From positions 1 through 27,743 of the forward strand of contig QFQQ01000078.1 of the NCBI GenBank assembly GCA_003243445.1: 27,743 bases of DNA, in the 5' to 3' direction. This document shows positions 7,880-15,361 of the stretch, piece by piece. The notes beneath the pieces were generated by a model, which was not told where the DNA came from, made no database searches, and was given only the letters and a program-made list of their open reading frames with translations. A program made the translations under genes and the position numbers. Source of the DNA: Citrobacter freundii (GTDB taxonomy: Bacteria > Bacteroidota > Bacteroidia > Chitinophagales > Chitinophagaceae). Each line of letters opens with the position of its first letter. Within the stretch, counting starts at the first letter, position 1.

Positions 7880-7911
7880 TTTATGTACTGATTTTTTGGT
7901 GGAACTTGTTT

Positions 7912-8022
7912 AAAGTAAAAATTCAAAAGTAAAAAGTAAAAATAAAAGCTTCAAATACCTGTTGTCCTTCCCGTCGGGAGCCGGTGTTTTTTACTTTTGA
8001 TTTTTACTTTTTACTTATTGCT
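7912..8022. repeat. 7-nt-unit inverted repeat (AAAAGTA family)
   Basis: The left arm (about 7912-7949) is A-rich units AAAGTAA, AAAAGTA and the like; the right arm (about 7986-8020) is the complementary TTTTTACTTTT array. The longest block pairs about 14 nt before a 1-nt register shift. The loop holds the short palindrome TCCCGTCGGGA. It lies between pdhA and the TPR gene (both minus). The same family occurs at 19138-19240. Confidence 0.75.
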
Positions 8023-9017
8023 TAGTCGACAATGAACGGATATTGCTGATCAACGTAAACATCTTTCAACACTTCGTCATCATCCGGCCATGGGCTTTCT
8101 TCTGCGAATTTCACTGATGCGTCAACGATATCATTTACGCGTTTATCGATCGCTTCAAGGTCTTTTTCCGTTGCAAATTTGCTGCTCAGGATCACATCGC
8201 GAACCAGTGCAATTGGGTCTTTCGCTTTGTATTCGTCCACTTCATCCTTTGTGCGGTATTTCTGTGGATCACTGATTGAGTGACCTTTATAGCGGTAAGT
8301 TTTAATTTCAAGTAAAGTAGGACCTCCGCCTTCACGTGCTCTTTTTACAGCGCGCGCAACGCCTTCGTGTACAGTTTCAGGATGCATACCATCAAGCTGG
8401 TCAGCCGGCATTTCATAGCCATCAGCCAGTTTGTAGATATCTACCACATTGGAAGTTCTTTCTACTGAAGTCCCCATCGCGTAGTTGTTGTTCTCGCAGA
8501 TGAAGACCACCGGCAGTTTCCACAGCATAGCGAGGTTGAAGCTTTCGTGCAGGATACCCTGGCGGGCAGCACCGTCACCGAAATAGCAAAGAACCACATT
8601 GTCGGTGCCCTTGTATTTCTCTGCGAAAGCAAGACCGGTACCTGTGCCGATTTGCGCACCTACGATACCATGACCGCCGAAGAAGTTTTCCTTTTTACCA
8701 AAGAAGTGCATACTACCACCCTTGCCTTTGGCGCAGCCTGTTGCTTTGCCATAGAGCTCAGCCATACAGCTGTCAACCGATACACCTTTGGCAATTGCCA
8801 GTCCGTGGTCGCGGTAAGCTGTGATGAATTTATCTTCAGGTTTTGTGGCAGTCATGCATCCTGCGGCAATTGCTTCCTGCCCTACGTAGGCATGGAAAAA
8901 GCCACGGATCTTTCCTTCCATTTTGTATTTCTCTTCTGCCATTAATTCGAACTGGCGGATGAGCTGCATCAGCTCATACCAGTACAGGTAAGTTTCTTTG
9001 GAAAATTTTTGCGCCAC
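8022..9017 (-). CDS. pdhA: pyruvate dehydrogenase E1 component, alpha subunit
   Basis: The thiamine-diphosphate-binding alpha subunit of the pyruvate dehydrogenase complex, which decarboxylates pyruvate and passes the acetyl group to lipoyl-E2. The 331-residue protein has the TPP/Mg motif GDGAARQG at 147-154 closed by ENNNYAMG at 175-182, plus the conserved YRDHG at 68-72, GGSMHFF at 100-106 and the phosphorylation-loop sequence YRYKGHSISDPQKYR. Translation must start at GTG (9015-9017), because a stop lies two codons upstream and MAQKFSKETYLYWYELM matches the family N-terminus. The beta subunit and E2 are not adjacent. A -7 box TATTTTTG lies at 9059-9066. Confidence 0.96.
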   Translation of the reverse strand: MAQKFSKETYLYWYELMQLIRQFELMAEEKYKMEGKIRGFFHAYVGQEAIAAGCMTATKPEDKFITAYRDHGLAIAKGVSVDSCMAELYGKATGCAKGKGGSMHFFGKKENFFGGHGIVGAQIGTGTGLAFAEKYKGTDNVVLCYFGDGAARQGILHESFNLAMLWKLPVVFICENNNYAMGTSVERTSNVVDIYKLADGYEMPADQLDGMHPETVHEGVARAVKRAREGGGPTLLEIKTYRYKGHSISDPQKYRTKDEVDEYKAKDPIALVRDVILSSKFATEKDLEAIDKRVNDIVDASVKFAEESPWPDDDEVLKDVYVDQQYPFIVD

Positions 9018-9058
9018 CGGTTACAGATTTGTGTTATATCGGTATTTTTTACGGGAGG

Positions 9059-9066
9059 CAAAAATA
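9059..9066 (-). promoter_or_regulatory. -7 promoter box of pdhA
   Basis: The minus strand reads TATTTTTG, an exact TAnnTTTG match, 41 nt before the GTG start of pdhA. Confidence 0.55.
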
Positions 9067-9120
9067 GGGAAAGTTGGTTGATTTTCACGGAAAGTTTTGA
9101 GGGGCAGGGTGGTGGTCAGA

Positions 9121-9292
9121 TTCCAGAAGTTCAATAGGTTTCATAGGTTCCAGAGGTTGCTGCCGCGGCCGAAGAACCCGTGTTTTCAGTTCCTATAAGC
9201 CCTGACGGTTGAAAAAACATTTCTGCCGGGCGGCAGGCCACAGATCGCGGCAGCAACCTCTGGAACCTATGAAACCTATGGAACTTCTGGAA
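9121..9292. repeat. 9-nt-unit inverted repeat, copy D
   Basis: Left arm 9121-9167 and right arm 9246-9292 are reverse complements over 47 nt with a single mismatch. The loop-proximal part is the conserved GGTTGCTGCCGCG / CGCGGCAGCAACC, and the outer part is 9-nt units GTTCCAGAG, GTTTCATAG and GTTCAATAG. It sits in the divergent gap between pdhA and recF, with the right arm ending 25 nt before the recF -7 box. Confidence 0.95.
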
Positions 9293-9317
9293 CCTCCCAA
9301 ACCTCCCAACTAACAAC

Positions 9318-9324
9318 TATCTTG
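9318..9324 (+). promoter_or_regulatory. -7 promoter box of recF (short leader)
   Basis: TATCTTG at 9318-9324 resembles TAnnTTTG and ends only 7 nt before the recF ATG, implying a leaderless or nearly leaderless mRNA. The right arm of repeat D lies just upstream, near where the -33 region would be. Confidence 0.5.
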
Positions 9325-9331
9325 CACCCCC

Positions 9332-10414
9332 ATGCTCGATCTTCAGTCCATTTCATTACTCCAGTTCAAGAACTACTCCGACCGGGTCTTTGAGATGCCG
9401 GAACGAGTGATGGGTATCTGCGGAAAAAATGGAATGGGCAAGACAAACCTGCTGGATGCGATCCACTATCTCTGTTTCACTAAAAGCTATTTCAGCCGGC
9501 AGGACGCCCTGAGTGTGCAGCAGGGAAAAGGCGGATTCAGGATCGAAGGGCAATTTGTACTGCAGGATAACCCCGAAAAAGCCGTATGCATACTTCGCGA
9601 AAACGGAAAGAAAGAATTTTCGGTCAATGGTCAGGCTTATGATAAATTTTCACAGCATATCGGCCGCTATCCATGTGTGGTGATCGCACCGGATGACGCT
9701 TCATTGATCACGGGCAGCAGCGAGGAAAGAAGAAAATTCCTGGATTCATTGTTATCACAACTGGACCCAACATACCTGCAGCAACTGATCATCTATACCA
9801 AGGTACTGCAGCAGCGTAATTCACTGCTGAAATCATTCGCAGAAACAGGGCACAAGGATATCTCTTTACTTGAGATCATGGATCAGCAACTGATCCCGCC
9901 CGGCGAATATGTCTTCAACAAACGAAAAGAATTTCTTGTTTCTTTTCTTCCACTGGTAAAACATGTTTACCAGGATATAGCCAGACAACCGGAAGACCTG
10001 CATCTGTTTTATGAAAGCGAATTACTGCAAGCCAACTTCAGCGAACTGCTGCCGGCAACAAGACAAAAAGATCTGATCTCCCAGCGCACTGCGACCGGTC
10101 CCCACCGGGATGATATTGAGATCCAGCTGGGAAAATTATTATTCAAGAACATAGCTTCACAAGGTCAGCGCAAAAGCCTTCTCTTCGCACTCAAGCTTGC
10201 TGAAATGGATGTGCTTCAGAAAGAAAAGCACTTCCCTCCTCTCCTTCTCCTGGATGATGTATTTGAAAAACTGGATGAAGACCGGATCGCCAACCTGCTG
10301 GAAAAAGTTTGTATAAAAAATGAAGGACAGGTGTTTATTACGGATACGAATAAGGAAAGATTGAGTGAGCAGTTGGAAAAGTTGGGGGTGGGGTTTGGGA
10401 TGATTGAGTTGTGA
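9332..10414 (+). CDS. recF: DNA replication and repair protein RecF
   Basis: An SMC-like ABC ATPase that binds gapped DNA and, with RecO and RecR, loads RecA. The 360-residue protein has Walker A GKNGMGKT at 31-38, the ABC signature SQGQRKSLLFALKLAE, and Walker B LLLLDDVFEKLDEDR near residues 300-315; all are intact. Length matches the family. The protein is cytoplasmic and nucleoid-associated. It is followed on the same strand by a DUF721/DciA-like gene, a pairing also known from other phyla, but here the two are separated by a 408-nt repeat element and the second gene has its own promoter. Confidence 0.97.
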   Translation: MLDLQSISLLQFKNYSDRVFEMPERVMGICGKNGMGKTNLLDAIHYLCFTKSYFSRQDALSVQQGKGGFRIEGQFVLQDNPEKAVCILRENGKKEFSVNGQAYDKFSQHIGRYPCVVIAPDDASLITGSSEERRKFLDSLLSQLDPTYLQQLIIYTKVLQQRNSLLKSFAETGHKDISLLEIMDQQLIPPGEYVFNKRKEFLVSFLPLVKHVYQDIARQPEDLHLFYESELLQANFSELLPATRQKDLISQRTATGPHRDDIEIQLGKLLFKNIASQGQRKSLLFALKLAEMDVLQKEKHFPPLLLLDDVFEKLDEDRIANLLEKVCIKNEGQVFITDTNKERLSEQLEKLGVGFGMIEL

Positions 10415-10820
10415 GAGAGGACCGCCGACGGCAGACCGCCGACCGCGGTACGTTTCATTTGGATTGTTACATTACTATCTTATTGATCATTCCGGCAGGA
10501 TAGGATCAAACTTAATAAATGATATCGCCGACCGCCGTATGCTTCGATTGTTATATTACTATCTTATTGATCATCCGGGCAGGATAGGATCAAACTTATG
10601 AATGATATCGCCGACCGCCGTACGCTTCATTTGGATTGTTATCTTACTATTTTATTGATCATCCGGGCAGGATAGGATCAAACTTATGAATGATACTGCC
10701 GACAGCCGTACGTTTCATTTGGATTCTTATATTATTACCTTATTGATCATTCAGGCAGGACAGTATCAAACTTAATGAATAATACCGCGGTCGGCGGTCG
10801 GCCGTCGGCGGTCCTCTCTC
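10413..10820. repeat. composite repeat element: 38-bp terminal inverted repeats around a 4-copy tandem array
   Basis: Terminal arms 10413-10450 and 10783-10820 are reverse complements with one mismatch; they are GC-rich and built of heptamers GACCGCC, GACGGCA and GACCGCG. Between and partly overlapping them are four direct repeats starting at about 10438, 10527, 10610 and 10698, of 89, 83, 88 and 87 nt. Each repeat contains an imperfect hairpin (TTGATCATCC paired with GGATAGGATCAA). The left end overlaps the recF stop codon and the right end stops 3 nt before the promoter-like sequence of the DUF721 gene, so the element occupies the whole gap. Confidence 0.93.
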
Positions 10821-10822
10821 TC

Positions 10823-10845
10823 AAACTTTCCCTACCTTCGCCCCC
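10823..10845 (+). promoter_or_regulatory. leaderless-type promoter of the DUF721 gene
   Basis: This 23-nt stretch, including TTTCCCTACCTTCGCCCC, is identical to 17596-17618 upstream of ndk. The -7 box is TACCTTCG at 10833-10840 and the ATG follows 5 nt later, which implies a transcript starting at or very near the start codon. Confidence 0.65.
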
Positions 10846-11127
10846 ATGGGCCAATTCTCTTTCAAAGAAGCAATGCAACTTTTCCTCAATCAAAGCCGGA
10901 TCAAAGGTGATATACAGGCAATGCAGATCGATGAGGTGTGGGAAAAGATCATGGGGAAAACGATCGCGAGGTATACGGACAAGCTGCAGATCTTTGGCGA
11001 TAAACTGGTCGTTACCACAACTGTTGCCCCGCTGAAGCAGGAACTGATCTATCAGAAGGATAAGATCATTCAACGCGTGAATGAAGCATTAGGACAAAAA
11101 GTGATCAAAGAAGTGATCATACAATAA
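10846..11127 (+). CDS. DUF721 / DciA-like protein
   Basis: A 93-residue protein of the DUF721 family. The N-terminal FSFKEAMQLFLNQSRIKGDIQAMQIDEVWEKIMG and the following TDKLQIFGDKLVVTTTVAPLKQELIYQKDKIIQRVNEALG match the compact KH-like DUF721 domain; the C-terminal VIKEVIIQ is typical. In bacteria without DnaC or DnaI, DciA proteins with this domain help load the replicative helicase DnaB, so a replication role next to recF is plausible but inferred. The ATG at 10846 follows immediately after a promoter box, and the stop lies 6 nt from the convergent oppB-like stop. Confidence 0.85.
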   Translation: MGQFSFKEAMQLFLNQSRIKGDIQAMQIDEVWEKIMGKTIARYTDKLQIFGDKLVVTTTVAPLKQELIYQKDKIIQRVNEALGQKVIKEVIIQ

Positions 11128-11139
11128 CCTGTCTCAGGT
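11127..11139. terminator. small hairpin in the convergent gap
   Basis: ACCTG-TCT-CAGGT spans the 6-nt gap and both stop codons of two convergent genes. The stem is only 5 bp and no strong T-run follows, so its function as a terminator is weakly supported. Confidence 0.3.
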
Positions 11140-12183
11140 CTTTCTTACGCGTGGATCAACCACTCCGTATAATATATCTGCAAGAATATTTACCAGGATA
11201 AAAAATCCGGCGGCCACTAATACGGATCCCATCACCACGGGGTAATCCAGTTTTTCGAGCGCATCAACCGTCATCTTTCCGATTCCCTGCCAGCCGAAGA
11301 TGTATTCGACAAAGAAGGCTCCTGCAAGCAATTCGGCAAACCATCCGGTGATCGCCGTGATCACGGGATTCAACGCATTACGTAATGCATGTTTCCAGAT
11401 CACTTTGCTGCGGCTTAGTCCTTTTGCATACGCCGTACGCACAAAGTCCTGGTCGAGCACGTCCAGCATGGAACTCCTGGTCAGTTGTGTAATGATCGCC
11501 AGTGGACGGATGCCAAGCGTAATTGCCGGCAGAATAAGATTGGTCAATGTAAGTTTCTTTTCGCCGGTTACCGCATCCACATCAAACCAGCTTCCGGAGA
11601 TATGAAGACCCGTCCAATCCGTCAGCACAAATCCAAAAACGTACGCCAGGATGATCCCCATAAAAAAGGATGGAGCGGATATACCCACGATACTGGAGAA
11701 GATCGCTGTTGTATCAAGCCAGGTATTCTGCTTCACTGCTGCCAGCACACCAAGCGGAATACCGATAATGATCGCGATGAACATGGCCGCAACGGCTAAG
11801 AGGACCGTTCCGGGCAATGCCTGTAATAACATCTCCCCCACGTTTCTTTTTGTCTGGTAAGATCTGCGCAGGTACGGCAGCTTGAACGCAAGTTTGGTAT
11901 CGCCGCCAATAAACACACCTTTGAGTTTTTTCTGCGCGATCTCTTCGCGGTTATGAATGCTGACCGGAGAAACATCATTCAGGTAATAGATGAACTGTTT
12001 CCAGCGCGGCTGATCCAGGTAAAGCTCCTTGCGGATATTGGCTTGCGTCGCAGCATCACCGGATTGCCCCATCACCAGCCGGCTGGGATCACCAAATCCC
12101 TGGAATAATACAAATACCAACACCACCACGCCGATCAGTACGAGTATACCGTAAAAAATCTTCCTTGTGATATAACGCAACAT
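11134..12183 (-). CDS. ABC transporter permease, DppB/OppB family
   Basis: An inner-membrane permease subunit of a peptide/nickel-type ABC importer, 349 residues. It has an N-terminal transmembrane segment (about 10-30, GILVLIGVVVLVFVLFQGF), an extended periplasmic region, and then a binding-protein-dependent permease domain of about five membrane segments (about 110-345). The cytoplasmic coupling loop is at DFVRTAYAKGLSRSKVIWKHALRNA. The C-terminus VDPRVRKT is typical of OppB-type subunits. The partner permease, ATPases and binding protein are not nearby, as is usual for scattered Bacteroidota peptide transporters. It follows the BT_3928 gene after 33 nt and is probably co-transcribed. Confidence 0.9.
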   Translation of the reverse strand: MLRYITRKIFYGILVLIGVVVLVFVLFQGFGDPSRLVMGQSGDAATQANIRKELYLDQPRWKQFIYYLNDVSPVSIHNREEIAQKKLKGVFIGGDTKLAFKLPYLRRSYQTKRNVGEMLLQALPGTVLLAVAAMFIAIIIGIPLGVLAAVKQNTWLDTTAIFSSIVGISAPSFFMGIILAYVFGFVLTDWTGLHISGSWFDVDAVTGEKKLTLTNLILPAITLGIRPLAIITQLTRSSMLDVLDQDFVRTAYAKGLSRSKVIWKHALRNALNPVITAITGWFAELLAGAFFVEYIFGWQGIGKMTVDALEKLDYPVVMGSVLVAAGFFILVNILADILYGVVDPRVRKT

Positions 12184-12216
12184 GGTAGCTGGTTTTCTTT
12201 TTTTCCTTCTGAAACA

Positions 12217-13320
12217 TTACCTGATCAGGCTTGTCACTTTATCCATCCGGCGGTAGCTTTGTTTCTCTTCTATCGTTCCGTTCTTTAACAGGTATACTGT
12301 CGGATTCGCGCGTGATGCAGTGCGGATCGCCGTGATATCGCAGGTGAAGATCTGCATATCGCTGAATGGAGTACCCAGTATGGCATTTTGCGCATTATCC
12401 ATTCTTCCCGTCACCGCATACACAGGGATATTTTTTGCTTTGGCAGCAGCATACAGCAACGCAAAATCTTTCTTCCAGGAATCACCTGCTTTTCCAAAGT
12501 CTTCCGAGAAGATCACGATGGCCTGCGGCTGAGATAAAACAACTGCGGTTGAATCTTCATCGGTCACACCAGACAGAGAAAATCCTTTGACCGGCGGTTC
12601 AGCATTTCCTTTGCGCACTAATTTATCTGTACGGCTTTTGTATTTATACGTAGTGTCTGATGGAATTTCTGATACAGAAAATTCATGTTCCTTTCCATCT
12701 TTTTCATAAATAAAGCGGATATCAAAGCTATCCCTGATAGCACCCGCGGGGATCTTCATTTGCTCGGTGATGTTCTTGCCTTTTTTATAACCAAGACAGT
12801 CGAACATCGGGAGATAATTCAGCATATACCATTGCACACCGAAACTGAAAATCGTTGCCAGCAACATTAAAATGACACTGACCTTATTATTGAACAATGG
12901 ACTGATCTTGTTCTTATGCCGGAACAGGAATAAGATCAATACCGTGAGCACAAGATCCTTTACAAATGATGTCAGCGGCGTGATGGGTATACAATCTCCA
13001 AAGCAACCGCAGTTTTTGAATTTACCTGACAGGTATGCATAACCGGTGAGGAAAGTAAAGAATACGATCAGCAGCAGCAGCAGCCACATAAATAATTTCA
13101 TCCGCCAGCCGAGCAGCAATGCAACACCGGCAATGATCTCAAAGGCGATCATTACGATGGATAACCAAAGTGTATGATCATTGAACTGCGTCATGCCCCA
13201 GAGCTCAAAGAACTCCTGCATTTTATAGCTAAGACCAAGCGGATCGTTTGCTTTTATTAATCCGGAAAAAATAAAAAGCAAACCGACGATAACGCGGACG
13301 ATATTGATCAGGATTTTCAT
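12217..13320 (-). CDS. BT_3928-family DoxX/MauE-like membrane protein
   Basis: A 367-residue inner-membrane protein of a family conserved in Bacteroidota. Residues 1-140 form a four-helix DoxX/MauE-like unit (first helix about 5-24) and carry the cysteine motif NCGCFGDCIPI, which in MauE-like proteins suggests a disulfide redox role. A fifth helix (about 150-172) is followed by a soluble C-terminal half (about 180-367) containing SQPQAIVIFSEDF, vaguely thioredoxin-like in layout but without a CxxC pair. Function is unproven. The order DUF1599 then BT_3928 is, to my knowledge, a frequent neighbour pair in this phylum and supports the assignment. Confidence 0.85.
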   Translation of the reverse strand: MKILINIVRVIVGLLFIFSGLIKANDPLGLSYKMQEFFELWGMTQFNDHTLWLSIVMIAFEIIAGVALLLGWRMKLFMWLLLLLIVFFTFLTGYAYLSGKFKNCGCFGDCIPITPLTSFVKDLVLTVLILFLFRHKNKISPLFNNKVSVILMLLATIFSFGVQWYMLNYLPMFDCLGYKKGKNITEQMKIPAGAIRDSFDIRFIYEKDGKEHEFSVSEIPSDTTYKYKSRTDKLVRKGNAEPPVKGFSLSGVTDEDSTAVVLSQPQAIVIFSEDFGKAGDSWKKDFALLYAAAKAKNIPVYAVTGRMDNAQNAILGTPFSDMQIFTCDITAIRTASRANPTVYLLKNGTIEEKQSYRRMDKVTSLIR

Positions 13321-13404
13321 AAGTGTTGCCGTAGCTTTTTTCTGTTAACGTACATGCATGATCGTATTCCTGCTGTCAAATGATACGATCATACTAACCG
13401 GAAA

Positions 13405-13947
13405 TCATTTCTTCTCTCCCGAGAGTATCAATGCGAATACACTGTAATTAATGATATCGTGATAGTTTGCATCAATTCCTTCACTGATCAGTGTTCTGCC
13501 TTCGTTGCTCAGGATCTGACGGATCCGGAGGAGTTTCATCAGGATCAGGTCCACAAAACTTTCCTGGCTCATACTGCGCCAGGCTTCGCCATAATCATGA
13601 TTTTTATCCTGCATCAGGACTTTGGTATGGTGAACATGTTTTGCATACAATTCATCAACGAGAGCCACATCCAGTTCTTCGGGCGCGTCGGCCTTTAGTT
13701 CAAGCTGGATCAGGCCGATAATGGCGTAGTTCACAATGCCCTTGAATTCCCCGCTGATATCGTCCGCGATCTTCTGCTGTTTTTTTTCCTGGATGGTACG
13801 GATGCGTTGTGCCTTGATAAAGATCTGATCGACGATGGAAATGGTGCGTAGTACGCGCCATGCCGTTCCATAATCTTTTGTCTTCTTGATAAAAATGTCC
13901 TTACAGGCATGAATGACCTGATCGTATTGTTCGTTTGTTGATGCCAT
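13405..13947 (-). CDS. DUF1599 (nucleotide modification associated domain 1) protein, duplicated domain
   Basis: A 180-residue cytoplasmic protein made of two copies of the same roughly 80-residue domain. Copy 1 has KDYGTAWRVLR at 24-34 and IVNYAIIGLIQLEL at 71-84; copy 2 has HDYGEAWRSMS at 117-127 and IINYSVFALILSG at 165-177. Each also carries a KAQRIR / KLLRIR segment. The domain is listed as nucleotide modification associated domain 1, but in Bacteroidota this protein is a conserved housekeeping neighbour of BT_3928 and folP. No function is established that I know of. It is divergent from folP with about 100 nt between start codons. Confidence 0.9.
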   Translation of the reverse strand: MASTNEQYDQVIHACKDIFIKKTKDYGTAWRVLRTISIVDQIFIKAQRIRTIQEKKQQKIADDISGEFKGIVNYAIIGLIQLELKADAPEELDVALVDELYAKHVHHTKVLMQDKNHDYGEAWRSMSQESFVDLILMKLLRIRQILSNEGRTLISEGIDANYHDIINYSVFALILSGEKK

Positions 13948-13978
13948 AGCTGATTGATTCCGGCGAAGATGAACTGTT

Positions 13979-14019
13979 TATCTTTGCAGCTGATACAGCG
14001 CCTTGCCTGTTTATCTTTA
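13979..14019 (+). promoter_or_regulatory. two candidate -7 boxes upstream of folP
   Basis: TATCTTTG at 13979-13986 and TATCTTTA at 14012-14019 both resemble the TAnnTTTG box. They lie inside the upstream extension of the folP reading frame, which supports the ATG at 14047 as the real start. No ideal -33 element was found for either. Confidence 0.5.
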
Positions 14020-14046
14020 GGTTCAAAAATAACGAATCGTATTTTA

Positions 14047-14883
14047 ATGTTTACGCTGAATTGTAAAGGAAGATTGCTGGTAGTGGATAAACCGGTTGTG
14101 ATGGGTATTATCAATACCACGCCCGATTCTTTTTTTGCGGAAAGCCGCCGGTCGTCGATCGACCTGGCGCTGCAGACTGCGTCGTCCATGCTGGAAGAAG
14201 GTGCTACGATCCTCGATATCGGAGGACAGAGCACAAGACCGGGCAGCGCGACCGTATCCGAAGAGGAGGAATTAAGCCGCGTTGTGAGCGTGATCGAAGC
14301 GGTCCACCAGCATTTTCCGCAGGCGGTCATCTCCATCGACACGTATTATGCGCGCGTGGCAAAAGAAGCCGTAAATGCCGGTGCATCCATCGTGAATGAT
14401 ATCAGTGCCGGCGCGCTTGACAGCGCGATGTTCGATACGGTGGCCGCATTGCAGGTACCCTATGTGCTGATGCATATGCAGGGCACGCCCCAAACCATGC
14501 AGCAGTCCCCCGTTTATGAGAACGTTACGCGTGAAGTACTTGATTTCTTTATTTACAAAATAGCGGAGCTGGAAAAAAAAGGCATCAGGGATATCATCAT
14601 CGATCCCGGTTTTGGTTTTGGCAAAACGCATGCACATAATTTCGAATTGCTTCATCATCTCCGGAATTTCAGCATCCTTCAAAAGCCTTTACTGGCCGGC
14701 CTTTCAAGAAAAGGCACGATCTACCGCACCCTGAATACAACAGCTGATCATGCGTTGAACGGCACAACAGTCCTCAACACGATCGCGTTGATGAACGGCG
14801 CGAAGATCCTGAGGGTGCATGATGTGAAGGCGGCGGTGGAAGCGGTGACGCTGGTGCAGCATGTGGACAGAGGAAAGGTTTAA
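14047..14883 (+). CDS. folP: dihydropteroate synthase
   Basis: Condenses 6-hydroxymethyl-7,8-dihydropterin pyrophosphate with p-aminobenzoate in folate synthesis; the target of sulfonamides. The 278-residue TIM-barrel protein has MGIINTTPDSFF at 19-30, DIGGQSTRPGS at 57-67, SIDTYYARVA at 96-105, NDIS at 117-120, MHMQGTP at 142-148, DPGFGFGKT at 186-194 and the catalytic SRKG at 220-223. The open frame runs 31 codons further upstream, but those residues have no family similarity and overlap probable promoter boxes, so the start is placed at 14047. It is divergent from the DUF1599 gene. Confidence 0.96.
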   Translation: MFTLNCKGRLLVVDKPVVMGIINTTPDSFFAESRRSSIDLALQTASSMLEEGATILDIGGQSTRPGSATVSEEEELSRVVSVIEAVHQHFPQAVISIDTYYARVAKEAVNAGASIVNDISAGALDSAMFDTVAALQVPYVLMHMQGTPQTMQQSPVYENVTREVLDFFIYKIAELEKKGIRDIIIDPGFGFGKTHAHNFELLHHLRNFSILQKPLLAGLSRKGTIYRTLNTTADHALNGTTVLNTIALMNGAKILRVHDVKAAVEAVTLVQHVDRGKV

Positions 14884-15011
14884 TAGGTTTCATAGGTTCC
14901 AGAAGTTCCAGAGGTTGCTGCCGCAGTGTGGAATTTTTACATTGCTCAGAGAACACCTCCATTCGCAAAACCTATGAAACCTATTAAACCTATTAAACCT
15001 CTGGAACCTTT
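14881..15011. repeat. 9-nt-unit inverted repeat, copy E (asymmetric)
   Basis: The left arm 14881-14924 starts in the folP stop codon and has GTTTCATAG, GTTCCAGAA and GTTCCAGAG units plus GGTTGCTGCCGC. The right arm (about 14967-15011) has CCTATGAAA, CCTATTAAA and CCTCTGGAA units but lacks the loop-proximal GCGGCAGCAACC block, so only the outer parts can pair. Confidence 0.8.
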
Positions 15012-15040
15012 CCCTGACTCACTTTAGCTTATTCAAACAA

Positions 15041-15082
15041 AAAAGCATCCTCATCAGGCTTTCGCCCTCTGTGGATGCTTTT
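15041..15082. terminator. bidirectional intrinsic terminator
   Basis: AAAAGCATCC (15041-15050) pairs perfectly with GGATGCTTTT (15073-15082) over a 22-nt loop, with A-rich and T-rich flanks on both strands. It sits downstream of folP and copy E in a convergent gap. Confidence 0.8.
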
Positions 15083-15250
15083 GATTTGGAACATCAAGAC
15101 GTTCAAAACATCAGAGGCCTCAATGTGTGTTCTTAAGGGCGGTTCACGGGAAGTTGGACTACTATTTTAAGCAGAAAGAAAGTACGGTGAATGGTTGTGT
15201 GTTTTCGAAGGGACGCCAATTGGAATCTTGGACTAAAAACGGGGCCATCA

Positions 15251-15343
15251 TCCGCCGCAGCGGATTAAATGAGAACCGTTCCGCTATAACGGCGGAACGG
15301 TACAAAGGTGCAACATTATTTTCATTTAGCCCGCCGTGGCGGG
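15251..15343. other. three consecutive GC-rich hairpins
   Basis: TCCGC-CGCA-GCGGA (15251-15264), ACCGTTCCGC paired with GCGGAACGGT (15275-15284 with 15292-15301) and CCCGCC-GT-GGCGGG (15330-15343) lie in a row. The last is 19 nt beyond the FKBP stop and may serve as its terminator. Together with copy E and the terminator at 15041 they account for the 478-nt gap. A 93-codon open frame with a GTG start (15127-15408) runs through this area and is not believed to be a gene. Confidence 0.55.
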
Positions 15344-15361
15344 TTGATTTCCATCATTTTT

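Noticed and set aside
10438..10784. Possible CRISPR array (four regularly placed repeats)
   Set aside because: The repeats are 83-89 nt, contiguous and without unique spacers; no cas genes are near.
13954..14046. 31-codon N-terminal extension of folP
   Set aside because: No family similarity, and it contains both candidate -7 boxes; the conserved protein starts at about MFTLNCKGRLLVV.
13731..14342. 203-codon minus-strand open frame across the DUF1599/folP junction
   Set aside because: It overlaps two well-supported genes and a divergent promoter region, with Ser/Arg-rich composition typical of shadow frames.
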